A stretch of DNA of 64,000 nucleotides from Streptomyces sp. NRRL F-5122. GTDB lineage: Bacteria; Actinomycetota; Actinomycetes; Streptomycetales; Streptomycetaceae. A program made the translations under genes and the position numbers. The notes below the pieces were generated by a model. That model was not told where the DNA came from, made no database searches, and saw nothing but the letters and a program-made list of their open reading frames with translations. Each line of letters begins with the position of its first letter. The first letter of the stretch is position 1. Positions 17,827 to 26,772 of the stretch are shown in pieces. The stretch is taken from assembly GCF_001507435.1 (NCBI RefSeq), contig NZ_LMWH01000116.1, positions 124,001 to 188,000 of the forward strand, in the 5' to 3' direction.

Positions 17827-18323
17827 AGCAGCCCGCGGACGTAGGCGGCCTGTCCGGCGTGCTGAAGATCGTCGGACAGGACACTGACCAGCCGCACGCC
17901 CAGGCTGACCGGCGGATCCCAGCGCTCGTCCACGATGCGCTCGAAGTCCTTGGCGGTCAGCCCCCGCACGAACCCGAGCGACTGCTCGTGCACGGCGTCG
18001 TAGTAGCCGGTGAGCAGGTCGCCCGATTCCACCTGGACGCGGGCGATCTGCTGCGGGCTGTGCCCGTACCCCGTGTCCTGGCGGGGGAGACCGAGGCCGA
18101 AGCGCTTCTCCCAGCCCTGTGAGAGCCAGACCTGGTCGAGGGAGGCGGCGTCGGCGACGTGGTCGTCCTGCACCCGGGTCAGGTGCCAGACGAGCCACGC
18201 GATCGAGTTGGCGTCCTCGACGGGACGGGCGTTGAGCTCGTCAGGCCCCAGCCCGTCGACCGCGGCATGGACTTCTTCCTGGATGCGGCTGTAGGCGTCG
18301 ATGAGGATGTCCTTCGCATGCAT
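17808..18323 (-). CDS. DinB-family (DUF1569/DUF664-like) protein
   Basis: A 171-aa four-helix-bundle protein. Spaced metal-binding His residues typical of DinB/YfiT proteins are visible in [16 protein letters not shown] and [16 protein letters not shown]. Actinobacterial members are often thiol (mycothiol) S-transferases, but this one has no assigned substrate. ATG at 18323 was chosen; an alternative ATG lies 18 bp upstream. Its 3' end overlaps the convergent adenosine deaminase gene by 19 bp. Confidence 0.82.
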   Translation of the reverse strand: MHAKDILIDAYSRIQEEVHAAVDGLGPDELNARPVEDANSIAWLVWHLTRVQDDHVADAASLDQVWLSQGWEKRFGLGLPRQDTGYGHSPQQIARVQVESGDLLTGYYDAVHEQSLGFVRGLTAKDFERIVDERWDPPVSLGVRLVSVLSDDLQHAGQAAYVRGLLQSAAS

Positions 18324-18391
18324 GGGTCCACCATCGCGCATCGGGAGGCATGGCGTCGGGCCGTCGGGCGGAGCCACGGCCATCATCACCG

Positions 18392-19291
18392 TCAGTCCTC
18401 GTGGATGCCGTCCTCCGTCTCCGCCGCGAGCAGACCCATCAGTGCCCGGGCAGCCGGGCTGGTCGCCTCGTGGGGCGGCAGCGCGGCGACGGTCTCGTAC
18501 AGCGCGTCGCTCTTGACCGGGAGCGACACGAGGGTGGACGCCTCCCGCTTCTGCCCGAAGTGACGCGGTACCACGGCGACACCGAGTCCTTCGTGGACCA
18601 GCTCGAGCAGGCTGTGCACATCGCTGACCTCGAGCGTCACCGTCCGCTGAACCCCCGCCTCCGCGAATGCCATGTCGGTCGTGCGGCGCGGCCCCCAGTC
18701 GGGGTGGAAGTCGACGAACGCCTCCCCGCCTAGGTCCTCGGGGCTCACCGGGCCGCCGTCGGCCAGCGGGTGCGACGGATGGCACAGTACGGTCATCGGC
18801 TCGCTCGTGAGCGGGAGGGAGCGCAGCTGGTCGCTGTCCTCCTGAGTGCGCACGGCGAACGCGAGATCCAGCCGGCCCGCCGCGACCTCCTCGGCCAGGG
18901 CGCCGGAGCCGGCCTGGCGCAGCCGGATCTCCACGTCGGGGTGGCGGCGCCGGAATGCGGCGAGCAGCCGGGCCACGTCCACCCCGGCGATGCACTGCTC
19001 GGTGCCCAGCGACAGGGTGCCGCGCAGCACCCCCTGGACGGCGGCGACGGCCTCCCGGGCGGCGCGCACCTGGGACAGGATCCGCTCCGCCTCCACCAGC
19101 AGGGCGCGGCCCGCCTCCGTGAGCGTGACGCTGCGGGTGGTGCGGACGAAGAGCGGTGCCTGGAGCTCCCGCTCGAGGGCGCGCACCGAGGCGGACAGGC
19201 CCGACTGGGAGACCATCAGGCGTTCCGCCGCCCGGGTGAAGTGCCGGTCCTCGGCGACGGCGACGAAGTGCTGGAGATGGCGCAGTTCCAT
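18392..19291 (-). CDS. LysR-family transcriptional regulator
   Basis: A 299-aa regulator with the LysR N-terminal helix-turn-helix (MELRHLQHFVAVAEDRHFTRAAERLMVSQSGLS, about 1-60). The periplasmic-binding-protein-like effector domain (about 90-295) includes RLRQAGSGALAEEVAAGRLD and EGLGVAVVPRHF. It is divergent from the aldo/keto reductase at 19401 and the shared spacer holds a 25-bp LysR-type dyad, so the reductase is the likely target. ATG at 19291; an upstream extension in the same frame is antisense to the reductase leader and is rejected. Confidence 0.9.
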   Translation of the reverse strand: MELRHLQHFVAVAEDRHFTRAAERLMVSQSGLSASVRALERELQAPLFVRTTRSVTLTEAGRALLVEAERILSQVRAAREAVAAVQGVLRGTLSLGTEQCIAGVDVARLLAAFRRRHPDVEIRLRQAGSGALAEEVAAGRLDLAFAVRTQEDSDQLRSLPLTSEPMTVLCHPSHPLADGGPVSPEDLGGEAFVDFHPDWGPRRTTDMAFAEAGVQRTVTLEVSDVHSLLELVHEGLGVAVVPRHFGQKREASTLVSLPVKSDALYETVAALPPHEATSPAARALMGLLAAETEDGIHED

Positions 19292-19316
19292 GATTGAGAA
19301 GTGTAGATGCTCAATC
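19292..19316. promoter_or_regulatory. LysR-type operator dyad (7-N11-7)
   Basis: GATTGAG - 11 nt - CTCAATC is a perfect 7-bp dyad starting one base from the LysR ATG and 85 bp from the reductase start. The core T-N11-A geometry is the classic LysR box. It would allow auto-repression and control of the divergent gene. Confidence 0.7.
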
Positions 19317-19400
19317 CCATCGGATTCCTCTGTTGGACCGCTGCCGGAGGGGCGGGTGAAAGTGGACCGCGTCGTCAGCCGATCCCACCTGGAGTGCACG

Positions 19401-20393
19401 TTGTACACGGCAGCCCCCGACCGCTACCAGGCCATGCCCTACCGTCGCACCGGACGCAGCGGTCTGATGCTGCCCGCGCTGTCCCTCGGCCTGTGGCACA
19501 ACTTCGGCCCCGACCGCCCGGCGGAGACCCAGCGGCAGATCCTGCGCCGCGCCTTCGACCTCGGTGTCACGCACTTCGACCTGGCCAACAACTACGGCCC
19601 GCCGCCCGGTGCCGCCGAGTCCGCCCTCGGCGACGCCCTGCGGTCGGACTTCGCGTCCTACCGTGACGAACTGGTCATCTCGACCAAGGCCGGCTACCTG
19701 ATGTGGCCGGGCCCGTACGGCGAATGGGGCTCCCGCAAGTACCTGCTGTCGTCGCTGGACCAGAGCCTGAAGCGGATGGGCCTGGACTACGTCGACGTCT
19801 TCTACTCGCACCGCCCCGACCCGCAGACCCCGCTCGAGGAGACGATGGGCGCCCTGCACTCGGCGGTCCAGCAGGGCAAGGCGCTGTACGTCGGTGTCTC
19901 CAACTACTCGGCGGACCAGACGCGTGAGGCCGCCCGTATCCTTGGCGAACTGGGCACCCCGCTGCTGATCCATCAGCCGCGCTACTCGATGCTCGACCGG
20001 CGCCCGGAGGACGAAGGGCTGCTGGACGCCCTGGACGAGCTCCAGGTCGGGTCCATCGCCTACTCACCGCTCGAGCAGGGCCTGTTGACCGCCCGCTACC
20101 TCGACGGCATCCCGGAGGGTTCCCGGGCCGCGAGCGACAGCCCGTTCCTGACCTCCGAGTCGGTCACCGAGGACCTGGTGGGCCGGCTGCGCGCCCTCGA
20201 CGACATCGCCGGGTCCCGCGGCCAGTCGCTGGCCCAGCTGGCTCTGGCCTGGGTGCTGCGCGAGGGCCGGGTGACCTCGGCCCTGGTCGGCGCGAGCAGC
20301 CCCCAGCAGCTGGAGGACAGCGTCGCGGCCACCCGCAACCTCGACTTCGACGCCGACGAGCTGGCGCGGATCGAGGCGATCCTCAAGAAGTAG
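19401..20393 (+). CDS. Aldo/keto reductase, L-glyceraldehyde 3-phosphate reductase-like
   Basis: A 330-aa NADPH-dependent reductase of the YghZ/Kv-beta-like AKR branch. The opening YRRTGRSGLMLPALSLGLWHNFG, the catalytic Asp and Tyr in THFDLANNYGPPPGAAE, Lys in ISTKAGY and His in VFYSHRPD are complete. The NADPH pocket block GSIAYSPLEQGLL is present. The start is taken as TTG at 19401 because GGAG lies 8 nt upstream and the resulting MYTAAPDRYQAMPYRRTG-type N-terminus is the usual one in this subgroup. An ATG at 19434 is the alternative. Probably controlled by the divergent LysR. Confidence 0.85.
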   Translation: MYTAAPDRYQAMPYRRTGRSGLMLPALSLGLWHNFGPDRPAETQRQILRRAFDLGVTHFDLANNYGPPPGAAESALGDALRSDFASYRDELVISTKAGYLMWPGPYGEWGSRKYLLSSLDQSLKRMGLDYVDVFYSHRPDPQTPLEETMGALHSAVQQGKALYVGVSNYSADQTREAARILGELGTPLLIHQPRYSMLDRRPEDEGLLDALDELQVGSIAYSPLEQGLLTARYLDGIPEGSRAASDSPFLTSESVTEDLVGRLRALDDIAGSRGQSLAQLALAWVLREGRVTSALVGASSPQQLEDSVAATRNLDFDADELARIEAILKK

Positions 20394-20436
20394 GGCGCGC
20401 GGCACCCGGACAGGAGGCGGCGAGACCGGCGAGCGA

Positions 20437-21423
20437 TCAGGCCGTGAGCCGTTCGCTGACCTGCCACAGGTGGGTGGCCGCCTCCGGGTCGACCGCGTAC
20501 CCGAGGACACCGGCGGTCTCCGTCCCGGCCCGCCAGGCGGCCTCCTCCGCCTCCGGCACCAGCGGGCTGATGTCGCAGTTCTCGCAGTAGACGCCGCCCA
20601 GCCCGTCCAGCTGCGGGCTGGTGGCGCACCAGACACCGGTGGCGGCTCCCTGCGCGATCGTCTTGAGCTGGCGGGAGGGGTCGCGTACCGGGCGGCCCTG
20701 CTCGTCCACCGCACCGGCCGCCCGGATCGTCTCCGCGGGGATGTGCTTGGCGAGACCGGTGTCGATGATCATGCCCGGGTGCACGGAGAAGGCGCGCACA
20801 CCCTCAGCACGCCCGCGCCGGTCCAGTTCGACGGCGAAGAGGGCGTTCGCGGTCTTCGACTGGCCGTAGGCGCCGAAGGGCTCGTACGTCCGGTGCTCGA
20901 AGTGCAGGTCCTCGAAGACGACGGGGGAGAAGCGGAACCCGCGGGAGGAGACCGCGACCACCCGCGCTCCGCCGGCCGCCACCAGCGCGGGCCACAGGCG
21001 GGACACGAGCTGGAAGTGCCCGAGGTGGTTGGTGGCGAACTGGCCCTCGTAGCCGCGCGCGTCCCGGTGCAGCGGCGTCGCCATGATGCCGGCGCTGTTC
21101 ACCAGAATGTGCAGGGGGCGGCCGGAACCCAGGAACGTCTCGGCGAAGGCGTCCACGGAGGCCGGATCCAGCAGGTCCATCGGCTCGACCTCGGCCCCGT
21201 CGACGCCCTTCAGGGCGGCTCGGGCCCGCTCGATGTCACGGGCGGGCACGACGACGTCGGCGCCCGCGGCACGCAGCACGCGGGCGGTCTCCAGGCCGAT
21301 GCCGGAGTAGCCGCCGGTGACGATCGCGACCTTGCCGGTCAGATCGATGCCCTTGATCACGTCGTCGGCGGTGGAGGCGGCGCCGAAGCCGGAGGGCAGG
21401 GGCCGCTGGGGGGTGGTGGACAT
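20437..21423 (-). CDS. Short-chain dehydrogenase/reductase
   Basis: A 328-aa SDR of the retinol-dehydrogenase/light-dependent-protochlorophyllide-reductase-like type. TGGYSGIGLETARVL is the nucleotide motif (about residues 37-51), NSAG the structural motif, and AVSS...YGQSKTANALF supplies the catalytic Ser, Tyr and Lys. Substrate unknown. GAGGAGA ribosome site before ATG 21423. It is divergent from an AraC-type regulator across 113 bp, the standard arrangement for a locally controlled oxidoreductase. Confidence 0.9.
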   Translation of the reverse strand: MSTTPQRPLPSGFGAASTADDVIKGIDLTGKVAIVTGGYSGIGLETARVLRAAGADVVVPARDIERARAALKGVDGAEVEPMDLLDPASVDAFAETFLGSGRPLHILVNSAGIMATPLHRDARGYEGQFATNHLGHFQLVSRLWPALVAAGGARVVAVSSRGFRFSPVVFEDLHFEHRTYEPFGAYGQSKTANALFAVELDRRGRAEGVRAFSVHPGMIIDTGLAKHIPAETIRAAGAVDEQGRPVRDPSRQLKTIAQGAATGVWCATSPQLDGLGGVYCENCDISPLVPEAEEAAWRAGTETAGVLGYAVDPEAATHLWQVSERLTA

Positions 21424-21536
21424 GGTGGGTATCTCCTCGCATCGCTCGGGTCAGCGGGCTGTCCGGACCACCGTAGGTCGCGCGATTCGTACGATGAATG
21501 CTTGAGAGTACGGATTACTTGCGCGATAGTTCACTC

Positions 21537-22466
21537 ATGCGCGCCGATCCCCTGTCCGACGCCCTCGCCGTCGCCGACGCCCGCAGTGTCTTCTCCGGTG
21601 GTTTCACGGCCGGTGGCGACTGGGCCATCAGGCTCCGGGGGCGGGACAAGCTCAAGGTCAACGTGGTCGTGAGGGGACGCTGCCTTCTCGTCCGCGAGGA
21701 TGGCGGGCAGTCCCTCGCGCTGGAGGCGGGGGATGTCGTCGTCTCCGACGGCAGGCGTTCGTACGTGCTGTGCAGCGCCCCGGGGACCGAGCCGCTGGAC
21801 TCGGGCGAGGTGCACATGGACCCGGGCGATCGCATGGCCCACCTGGGCGGCGGCGAGGAGTTCATGTGCGTCTCCGGCCACATCGACCTGAGCCGGGACG
21901 GTGGCGACCTGCTGCGCCGGGCCCTGCCGGAGCTGATCCACGTACGGGCCGCCGAGGTCGAGGCCCCGGTGCTGGGCTGGCTGATCGGACAGCTGGTGGG
22001 GGAGATGACGACGGGCCGGGCCGGCAGCGCGTTCGCGTCCGACCAGCTCGCCCAGTTGCTCTTCGTCCAGGTTCTGCGGGTCTGTCTCGCCGATGCCGAG
22101 GTCCTTCCCGCCGGCTGGCTGCGGGCCCTCGCCGACGAGCGCCTCGGCCCGGCGCTGCGGCTGATGCACGGAGATCCCTCACGCCCCTGGCAGCTGGAGG
22201 AGCTCGCCAGGGAGGCGGCCATGTCGCGGACCGCGTTCGCCCTGCGCTTCAAGGACGCCGCGGGCGTCCCGCCGCTGACGTACCTCCTCAACTGGCGTAT
22301 GACCCTGGCGGCGCGCGCCCTGCGTGAGGAGGAGACACCGGTCGCGGCGCTCGCCCAGTCCGTGGGCTACACCTCGGAGAGCGCCTTCAGCAACGCCTTC
22401 AAGCGCACGGTGGGCGTCGCGCCGAGGCGCTACCGGGACGCGGCGCGGGCGGCGGTCAAGGGCTGA
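21537..22466 (+). CDS. AraC-family transcriptional regulator
   Basis: A 309-aa regulator with an N-terminal cupin-like sensing domain (about 1-175, AraC-binding type) and the C-terminal double helix-turn-helix (about 205-305). Key blocks are [21 protein letters not shown], [19 protein letters not shown] and [25 protein letters not shown]. The start is set at ATG 21537 because TTGAGA (21501-21506) and GATAGT (about 21525-21530) look like a promoter that would give a leaderless message. ATG 21498 would add 13 residues. Likely regulator of the divergent SDR gene. Confidence 0.85.
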   Translation: MRADPLSDALAVADARSVFSGGFTAGGDWAIRLRGRDKLKVNVVVRGRCLLVREDGGQSLALEAGDVVVSDGRRSYVLCSAPGTEPLDSGEVHMDPGDRMAHLGGGEEFMCVSGHIDLSRDGGDLLRRALPELIHVRAAEVEAPVLGWLIGQLVGEMTTGRAGSAFASDQLAQLLFVQVLRVCLADAEVLPAGWLRALADERLGPALRLMHGDPSRPWQLEELAREAAMSRTAFALRFKDAAGVPPLTYLLNWRMTLAARALREEETPVAALAQSVGYTSESAFSNAFKRTVGVAPRRYRDAARAAVKG

Positions 22467-22855
22467 GCGCATCTGTTGCCGGATCACCGAGTCCGGGCGG
22501 CACGGACCGGCGGTCTCCGGGAGCCGTCGCCAAGGGTCCTGAACGGGCCGCGGACCAGGTGCGCGTGAGCCGTTCCGTGGACGTCGAGCGGTCCACGTCC
22601 GTCGTTCCGCGGACCCCGGCCCGTCCATGTGCACCGAGAACTCGCGTTGCGGCGGGGACGCGGGAACCACTCGGTCGGCCGGACGCAGGAGACCGGTGGA
22701 CGAGTACCCGTACGATCCCGCCGCAATCACCCGGATTGACCCTGTTGTGCTGCGGTTGTGATGCGTCAGAACCTGGCGAACACTGGGCAGGTACGGGCAA
22801 TTCGACTACGGCGGGCGATACGCGGCCGTGTGTCGCCGCCGGACGGGTGGCAATC
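22467..22855. other. Gene-free upstream region of clpC-like gene
   Basis: A 389-bp region without a credible gene. It contains the hairpin dyad CGTGGAC-N8-GTCCACG (22576-22597), a near-perfect direct repeat CGTTCCG(T/C)GGAC (22571-22582 and 22604-22615), and a TTGACC hexamer at 22736-22741 that may be a -35. I find no HspR-type CTTGAGT...ACTCAAG element and only a half ClgR-like site. Confidence 0.4.
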
Positions 22856-25378
22856 GTGACGATCTCGCCCTTCGGGTCAGGCGACCCGTTTTCCGATCTC
22901 TTCAATCGCTTCTTCGGTATGAGCCCGGCCACCTCGCCGCCGGCCGTGCAGCGCGTACCCATCGGACGCCTGCTCAGCGACTCGTCCAACGAGCTCCTCG
23001 CCGCCGCCGGCGCGCGGGCCGCCGAGGACGGCTCCGACCTGGATGCCGTACACCTGTTGTGGGCCGCCACCCAGGTGCCGGCCGCGCGCCAGGTGCTGGA
23101 GCAGGCGGGCGTGGATCCCGAGCGGCTCGCCGCCGACCTGCAGAACTCGCTGCCCTCCGGGACCGGCACCGCCGAGCCCGCGCTCACGCCCGCGGCCAAG
23201 CGCGCCCTGCTCGCCGCTCATGCCCGCTCCCAGGCGGCCGGCGCCTCCTACATCGGTCCGGAACACATCCTCGCCGCGCTCCTCGACGATCCGCGCTCCC
23301 CGCTGGCCCGCACCCTCCAGTCGGAGGGCGCCTCCCCGGAGGCGCTGAGCGCTCCCGGACGTCAGGCGCAGGCGGCGGGCGGGCATCCCGACACCCCGAC
23401 ACTCGACGAGTACGGGCGCGACCTCACCGACGAGGCGCGCAGCGGCCGCCTCGACCCTGTGGTCGGCCGGTCCTCCGAGATCGAGCAGACCGTCGAGGTC
23501 CTCTCCCGCCGTACGAAGAACAACCCGGTGCTCATCGGCGATCCGGGCGTCGGGAAGACCGCGATCGTCGAGGGCCTGGCGCAGCGCATCGTCGGCGGTG
23601 AGGTGCCCAGGGTGCTGAAGGACCGTCGTGTGGTCTCGCTCGACATGGCCGGGCTCGTCGCGGGGGCGCAGTACCGCGGTCAGTTCGAGGAACGGCTGAA
23701 GAAGGTCATCGACGAGGTCTCGGCGTCCAAGAAGGGGATCATCCTCTTCATCGACGAACTGCACCAGGTCGTCGGTGCGGGCGCAACCGGCGAGGGGTCG
23801 ATGGACGCCGGAAACATCCTCAAGCCCGCCCTCGCACGGGGCGACCTCAGCGTCGTCGGCGCCACGACCCTCGACGAGTACCGCAAGCACATCGAGAAGG
23901 ACTCGGCGCTGGAGCGCCGCTTCCAGCCGGTCATGGTGCCCGAGCCCAGTGTCGAGGAGACGATCGAGATCCTGCGCGGACTGCGCGACGCGTACGAGGC
24001 CCACCACCAGGTCCGCTACTCGGACGAGGCGCTGGACGCCGCGGCGTCGCTGTCCGACCGCTACATCAGCGACCGGTTCCTGCCCGACAAGGCCATCGAC
24101 CTCATGGACCAGGCCGGGGCCCGGGTCGGGCTGCGCGCCGTGGTCGACTCGACGGAGGTCGCGGACCTGGAGGACCGTATCGAGCGACTGCGCCGGGAGA
24201 AGGACCAGGCGGTCAGCGCGGAGGACTTCGAGCGCGCGAGTGAAGTCAAGCGGCGGATACCCGAGTTGGAGCGGGAGCTGTCGGAGATCGCCGAGGGCGG
24301 GGCGGCCACGGCCTCCATGGTCACCGTCGACGACATCGCCGAGGTGCTCTCGGCACGCACCGGCATCCCGGTCTCCCAGCTGACGGAGACCGAGCGCGAG
24401 CGGCTGATGAAGCTGGAGGACCTGCTGCACGAGCGGGTCATCGGCCAGGACCAGGCGGTCACCGCCGTGGCCCAGGCCGTACGCCGGGGCCGGGCCGGGA
24501 TGGGCGACCCCAACCGCCCCACCGGCAGCTTCCTCTTCCTCGGCCCCACCGGCGTCGGCAAGACGGAACTCGCCAAGGCACTAGCGGAGCTGCTCTTCGG
24601 CGACCCCGACCGCATGGTCCGATTCGACATGAGCGAGTTCCAGGAGAAGCACACCGTCTCCCGGCTGGTCGGCTCCCCGCCCGGTTACGTCGGTTACGAG
24701 GAGGCGGGCCAGCTCACCGAGGCGGTGCGCCGCAAGCCCTACAGCGTTGTGCTCTTCGACGAGGTGGAGAAGGCCCATCCGGACGTCTTCAACCTGCTGC
24801 TGCAGGTTCTCGACGACGGGCGGCTCACCGACGCCCAGGGGCGCACGGTCGACTTCCGCAACACCGTCGTCATCATGACGAGCAACATCGCCTCGAAGCA
24901 CATCCTGGACCACCAGGGTGACGTCGAGGAGATCAGGGACGATCTGATGGCCGAGCTCCAGGCGCACTTCCGCCCCGAGTTCATCAACCGGATCGACGAC
25001 GTGATCGTCTTCCACTCGCTGGTGCGCGAGGACCTGGTGCAGATCGTCGACCTGCTCCTGGACGGCACCCGGCGGCGGCTGCACGCGCAGGACGTCCGAC
25101 TGGAGGTCACCGAGGCGGCCAAGGACTGGCTTGCCGAACGGGGCCACCAGCCGGAGTTCGGCGCCCGTCCACTGCGCCGCACCATCCAGACCGAGCTGGA
25201 CAACCGGTTGTCCAACATGCTGCTGGACGGGACGGTCAACCCGGGTGACACGGTCCTGGCGGACGTCGCGGACGGCGATCTGGTCCTGCGCCTCAAGCCG
25301 GGAGGCGAGGGCGAAAAGGCCGCACAGGCCCGGAAGACGGACGAGGCCGAAGGCGGCAAGGAGGCCGACGGCGCGTAG
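22856..25378 (+). CDS. ClpC-like AAA+ unfoldase
   Basis: An 840-aa double-AAA+ chaperone of the Clp/Hsp100 family. The N-domain (about 30-150) carries two Clp-N repeats. AAA-1 has Walker A GDPGVGKT and Walker B FIDELH, and AAA-2 has GPTGVGKT and [11 protein letters not shown]. The linker is short with a UVR-like segment ([23 protein letters not shown]) instead of ClpB's long coiled coil, so ClpC is the nearer relative. It would feed proteins to a ClpP barrel or remodel them. The ClpP3/P4 operon lies 7 kb away and is a possible partner (inference). GTG 22856 gives the family-like [22 protein letters not shown] start. Confidence 0.85.
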   Translation: MTISPFGSGDPFSDLFNRFFGMSPATSPPAVQRVPIGRLLSDSSNELLAAAGARAAEDGSDLDAVHLLWAATQVPAARQVLEQAGVDPERLAADLQNSLPSGTGTAEPALTPAAKRALLAAHARSQAAGASYIGPEHILAALLDDPRSPLARTLQSEGASPEALSAPGRQAQAAGGHPDTPTLDEYGRDLTDEARSGRLDPVVGRSSEIEQTVEVLSRRTKNNPVLIGDPGVGKTAIVEGLAQRIVGGEVPRVLKDRRVVSLDMAGLVAGAQYRGQFEERLKKVIDEVSASKKGIILFIDELHQVVGAGATGEGSMDAGNILKPALARGDLSVVGATTLDEYRKHIEKDSALERRFQPVMVPEPSVEETIEILRGLRDAYEAHHQVRYSDEALDAAASLSDRYISDRFLPDKAIDLMDQAGARVGLRAVVDSTEVADLEDRIERLRREKDQAVSAEDFERASEVKRRIPELERELSEIAEGGAATASMVTVDDIAEVLSARTGIPVSQLTETERERLMKLEDLLHERVIGQDQAVTAVAQAVRRGRAGMGDPNRPTGSFLFLGPTGVGKTELAKALAELLFGDPDRMVRFDMSEFQEKHTVSRLVGSPPGYVGYEEAGQLTEAVRRKPYSVVLFDEVEKAHPDVFNLLLQVLDDGRLTDAQGRTVDFRNTVVIMTSNIASKHILDHQGDVEEIRDDLMAELQAHFRPEFINRIDDVIVFHSLVREDLVQIVDLLLDGTRRRLHAQDVRLEVTEAAKDWLAERGHQPEFGARPLRRTIQTELDNRLSNMLLDGTVNPGDTVLADVADGDLVLRLKPGGEGEKAAQARKTDEAEGGKEADGA

Positions 25379-25393
25379 CGGCGACGGCCGGCC

Positions 25394-25431
25394 GGTCCGG
25401 GCCGCCAGAGGCCTCCGGGCCGGCCCGGACC
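25394..25431 (+). terminator. Hairpin terminator after clpC-like gene
   Basis: GGTCCGGGCC and GGCCCGGACC form a perfect 10-bp stem starting 16 nt after the stop codon of the AAA+ gene. Confidence 0.5.
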
Positions 25432-25465
25432 GCGTGCTGCGGACCGCGCCCGCGGCGTGCAGAGG

Positions 25466-25603
25466 TTCGTGCCCGGCCGGGACGCGGTCCACGGGGTGCT
25501 CGGGTTCGGGCCTGCCGGCGCGCGGTGTAACGCGTGGCGGGGTTCGCGCCTGCCGGTACGCGGTCTACCGCGTGCTCGGGGCCGTGCCTGCCGGGACGCG
25601 GTC
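25466..25603. repeat. 38-bp tandem minisatellite, 3.6 copies
   Basis: Copies begin at 25466 (39 bp), 25505 (38 bp), 25543 (38 bp) and 25581 (partial). The shared core reads CCTGCCGG, then ACGCGGT, then GCGTGC/GGTGC, then TCGGG. The last copy and a half lie inside the 3' end of the NTF2-like gene. Because 38 is not a multiple of three, each copy is in a different frame with respect to that gene. Confidence 0.75.
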
Positions 25604-25963
25604 GAGGAAGCCCAGGACCGCGCAGATCCGTCCGTCGTCGGCAAGGGTGATCACGTCGAAGCCGGCGACGGGGGCCGACCCGTCCGCTTCGTTGACCAGT
25701 TCCCAGGCGAAGCGCGCGATGCCATGGTGGCCGTCCACCGCGCCCGAGAGCCGGAAGGAGAAGTCCGGGAACTGCTCGTGCGCCCCCGCGATCACCGCGG
25801 CGATCTGCTCGTGCCCGCTGACGTCGGCCAGTGGATCGGTGTAGCTTCCGTCGCCGGCCCAGGCGGCGGCGACGGCCTTCGCCAGGGCCCGGGGGTCGTT
25901 CGTGTTCCACGCCTCGAAGTAGCGGGCGACGGCGGTTTCGTGGCGGTCGGTGTCTGCGGACAT
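25565..25963 (-). CDS. NTF2-like/SnoaL-fold protein
   Basis: A 132-aa cone-shaped alpha+beta-barrel protein (nuclear transport factor 2 superfamily). It opens with the usual helix HETAVARYFEAWNTNDPRALAKAV and has the pocket-lining blocks YTDPLADVSGHEQIAAV and GFDVITLADDGRICAVLGFLDRVP. Members act as small hydrolases, isomerases or ligand binders, so function is open. The final 15 residues are encoded in a 38-bp tandem repeat and may have been altered by it. ATG 25963 has GGAGG about 10 nt upstream. Confidence 0.8.
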   Translation of the reverse strand: MSADTDRHETAVARYFEAWNTNDPRALAKAVAAAWAGDGSYTDPLADVSGHEQIAAVIAGAHEQFPDFSFRLSGAVDGHHGIARFAWELVNEADGSAPVAGFDVITLADDGRICAVLGFLDRVPAGTAPSTR

Positions 25964-26332
25964 GGCGGATCAGCCTCCATCGAGGTCATGGTGCCGGGCG
26001 GGAGCCGGATCCCGGGGCTCGGTGCCCCTCGGGCCGGTACGGCAACGATGCCCGGACGCGCCCCAGGGCGTCGATTACCTCCGGGGTAAGCGATGCCCCG
26101 GGCCTCTGCCGAATCGTTTCGGCCATGGGGCTCGCGTGAATATGCCAGGAGACTGGCCGAAATGGCGTGGTGACAGAGAGTCACGAGTGACGATACTCGA
26201 GTAACAGGGTGATCCGGCCACGACCGGAACGCGCCGTCGCGCGCCGCGCTCGGGTCACCCCCGTGCACAAGCGAGCGCATGCAAGGCACCACGGGCCCGA
26301 CCCGGCACCGAGTACCGCACTGGGGGACGATC
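25964..26332. promoter_or_regulatory. Palindrome-rich upstream region of hypothetical gene
   Basis: 369 bp without a gene but full of dyads. A 9-bp perfect inverted repeat TTTCGGCCA/TGGCCGAAA lies at 26117-26125 and 26154-26162. GTGAC-AGAGA-GTCAC lies at 26170-26184 and shares its right arm with GTCAC-GA-GTGAC (26180-26191). The perfect 10-bp palindrome TACTCGAGTA follows at 26194-26203. These are stacked 130-215 bp before the start at 26333. Confidence 0.55.
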
Positions 26333-26743
26333 GTGCACGACGAATTCCTGTGCCATGTCACGGCATACGGCATCTGCGGCGGCCGACGCGTCGGCGTGCC
26401 GTTGGGCACCTATCGAGCGCCCACTCTCGCCCTGGCGCTGTGGTGGATGCGGGACCGGGCGTGCTGGATCGCGGAGCGGCTCGACCCGCACCCCGACGAT
26501 CCGCTCTTCCCGCCGAACTCCCTCGCCCCGGTCGCCGACACCGTGCCCGATGTGCCGGGCGTGCTGCGGGACTGGTGCGGTGACGACGGCCGGCAGCAGG
26601 AGGCGGCCGAGGAGCTGGCCGCCGGACGGCTGGTGCGTGTCGCCGTCAGCGACGACACCACGGAGTACGAACTGCTCGCGGAATCCGTGGACGCGCTGCG
26701 CATGCAGCGCTTCGTCCCGGCGCTCTCCACCCCGGCCGCCTGA
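26333..26743 (+). CDS. Hypothetical actinobacterial protein
   Basis: A 136-aa protein. It begins VHDEFLCHVTAYGICGGRRVGVPLG and contains LALALWWMRDRACWIAERLDPHPDDP, rich in Trp and Arg, then an acidic C-terminal half ending FVPALSTPAA. No membrane span, signal peptide or recognised domain. GTG at 26333 is preferred because GGGGGA lies 5-10 nt upstream. An ATG at 26279 would add 18 weakly protein-like residues. The elaborate palindromic region upstream suggests it is tightly regulated. Function unknown. Confidence 0.6.
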   Translation: MHDEFLCHVTAYGICGGRRVGVPLGTYRAPTLALALWWMRDRACWIAERLDPHPDDPLFPPNSLAPVADTVPDVPGVLRDWCGDDGRQQEAAEELAAGRLVRVAVSDDTTEYELLAESVDALRMQRFVPALSTPAA

Positions 26744-26772
26744 CCCCCGGTCGGTCCCGCGGCCTTCGGGTG

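Noticed and set aside
18846..19400. N-terminal extension of the aldo/keto reductase through the LysR gene
   Set aside because: Antisense to LysR. A ribosome site and family-like start lie at TTG 19401.
22467..22855. HspR (HAIR) or ClgR operator for the ClpC-like gene
   Set aside because: No CTTGAGT-N7-ACTCAAG and only a GGCGAAC half-site without its partner.
26333..26743. Toxin-antitoxin or phage-like function for the 136-aa hypothetical protein
   Set aside because: No partner gene, no recognised motif. Only the palindromic upstream region is unusual.
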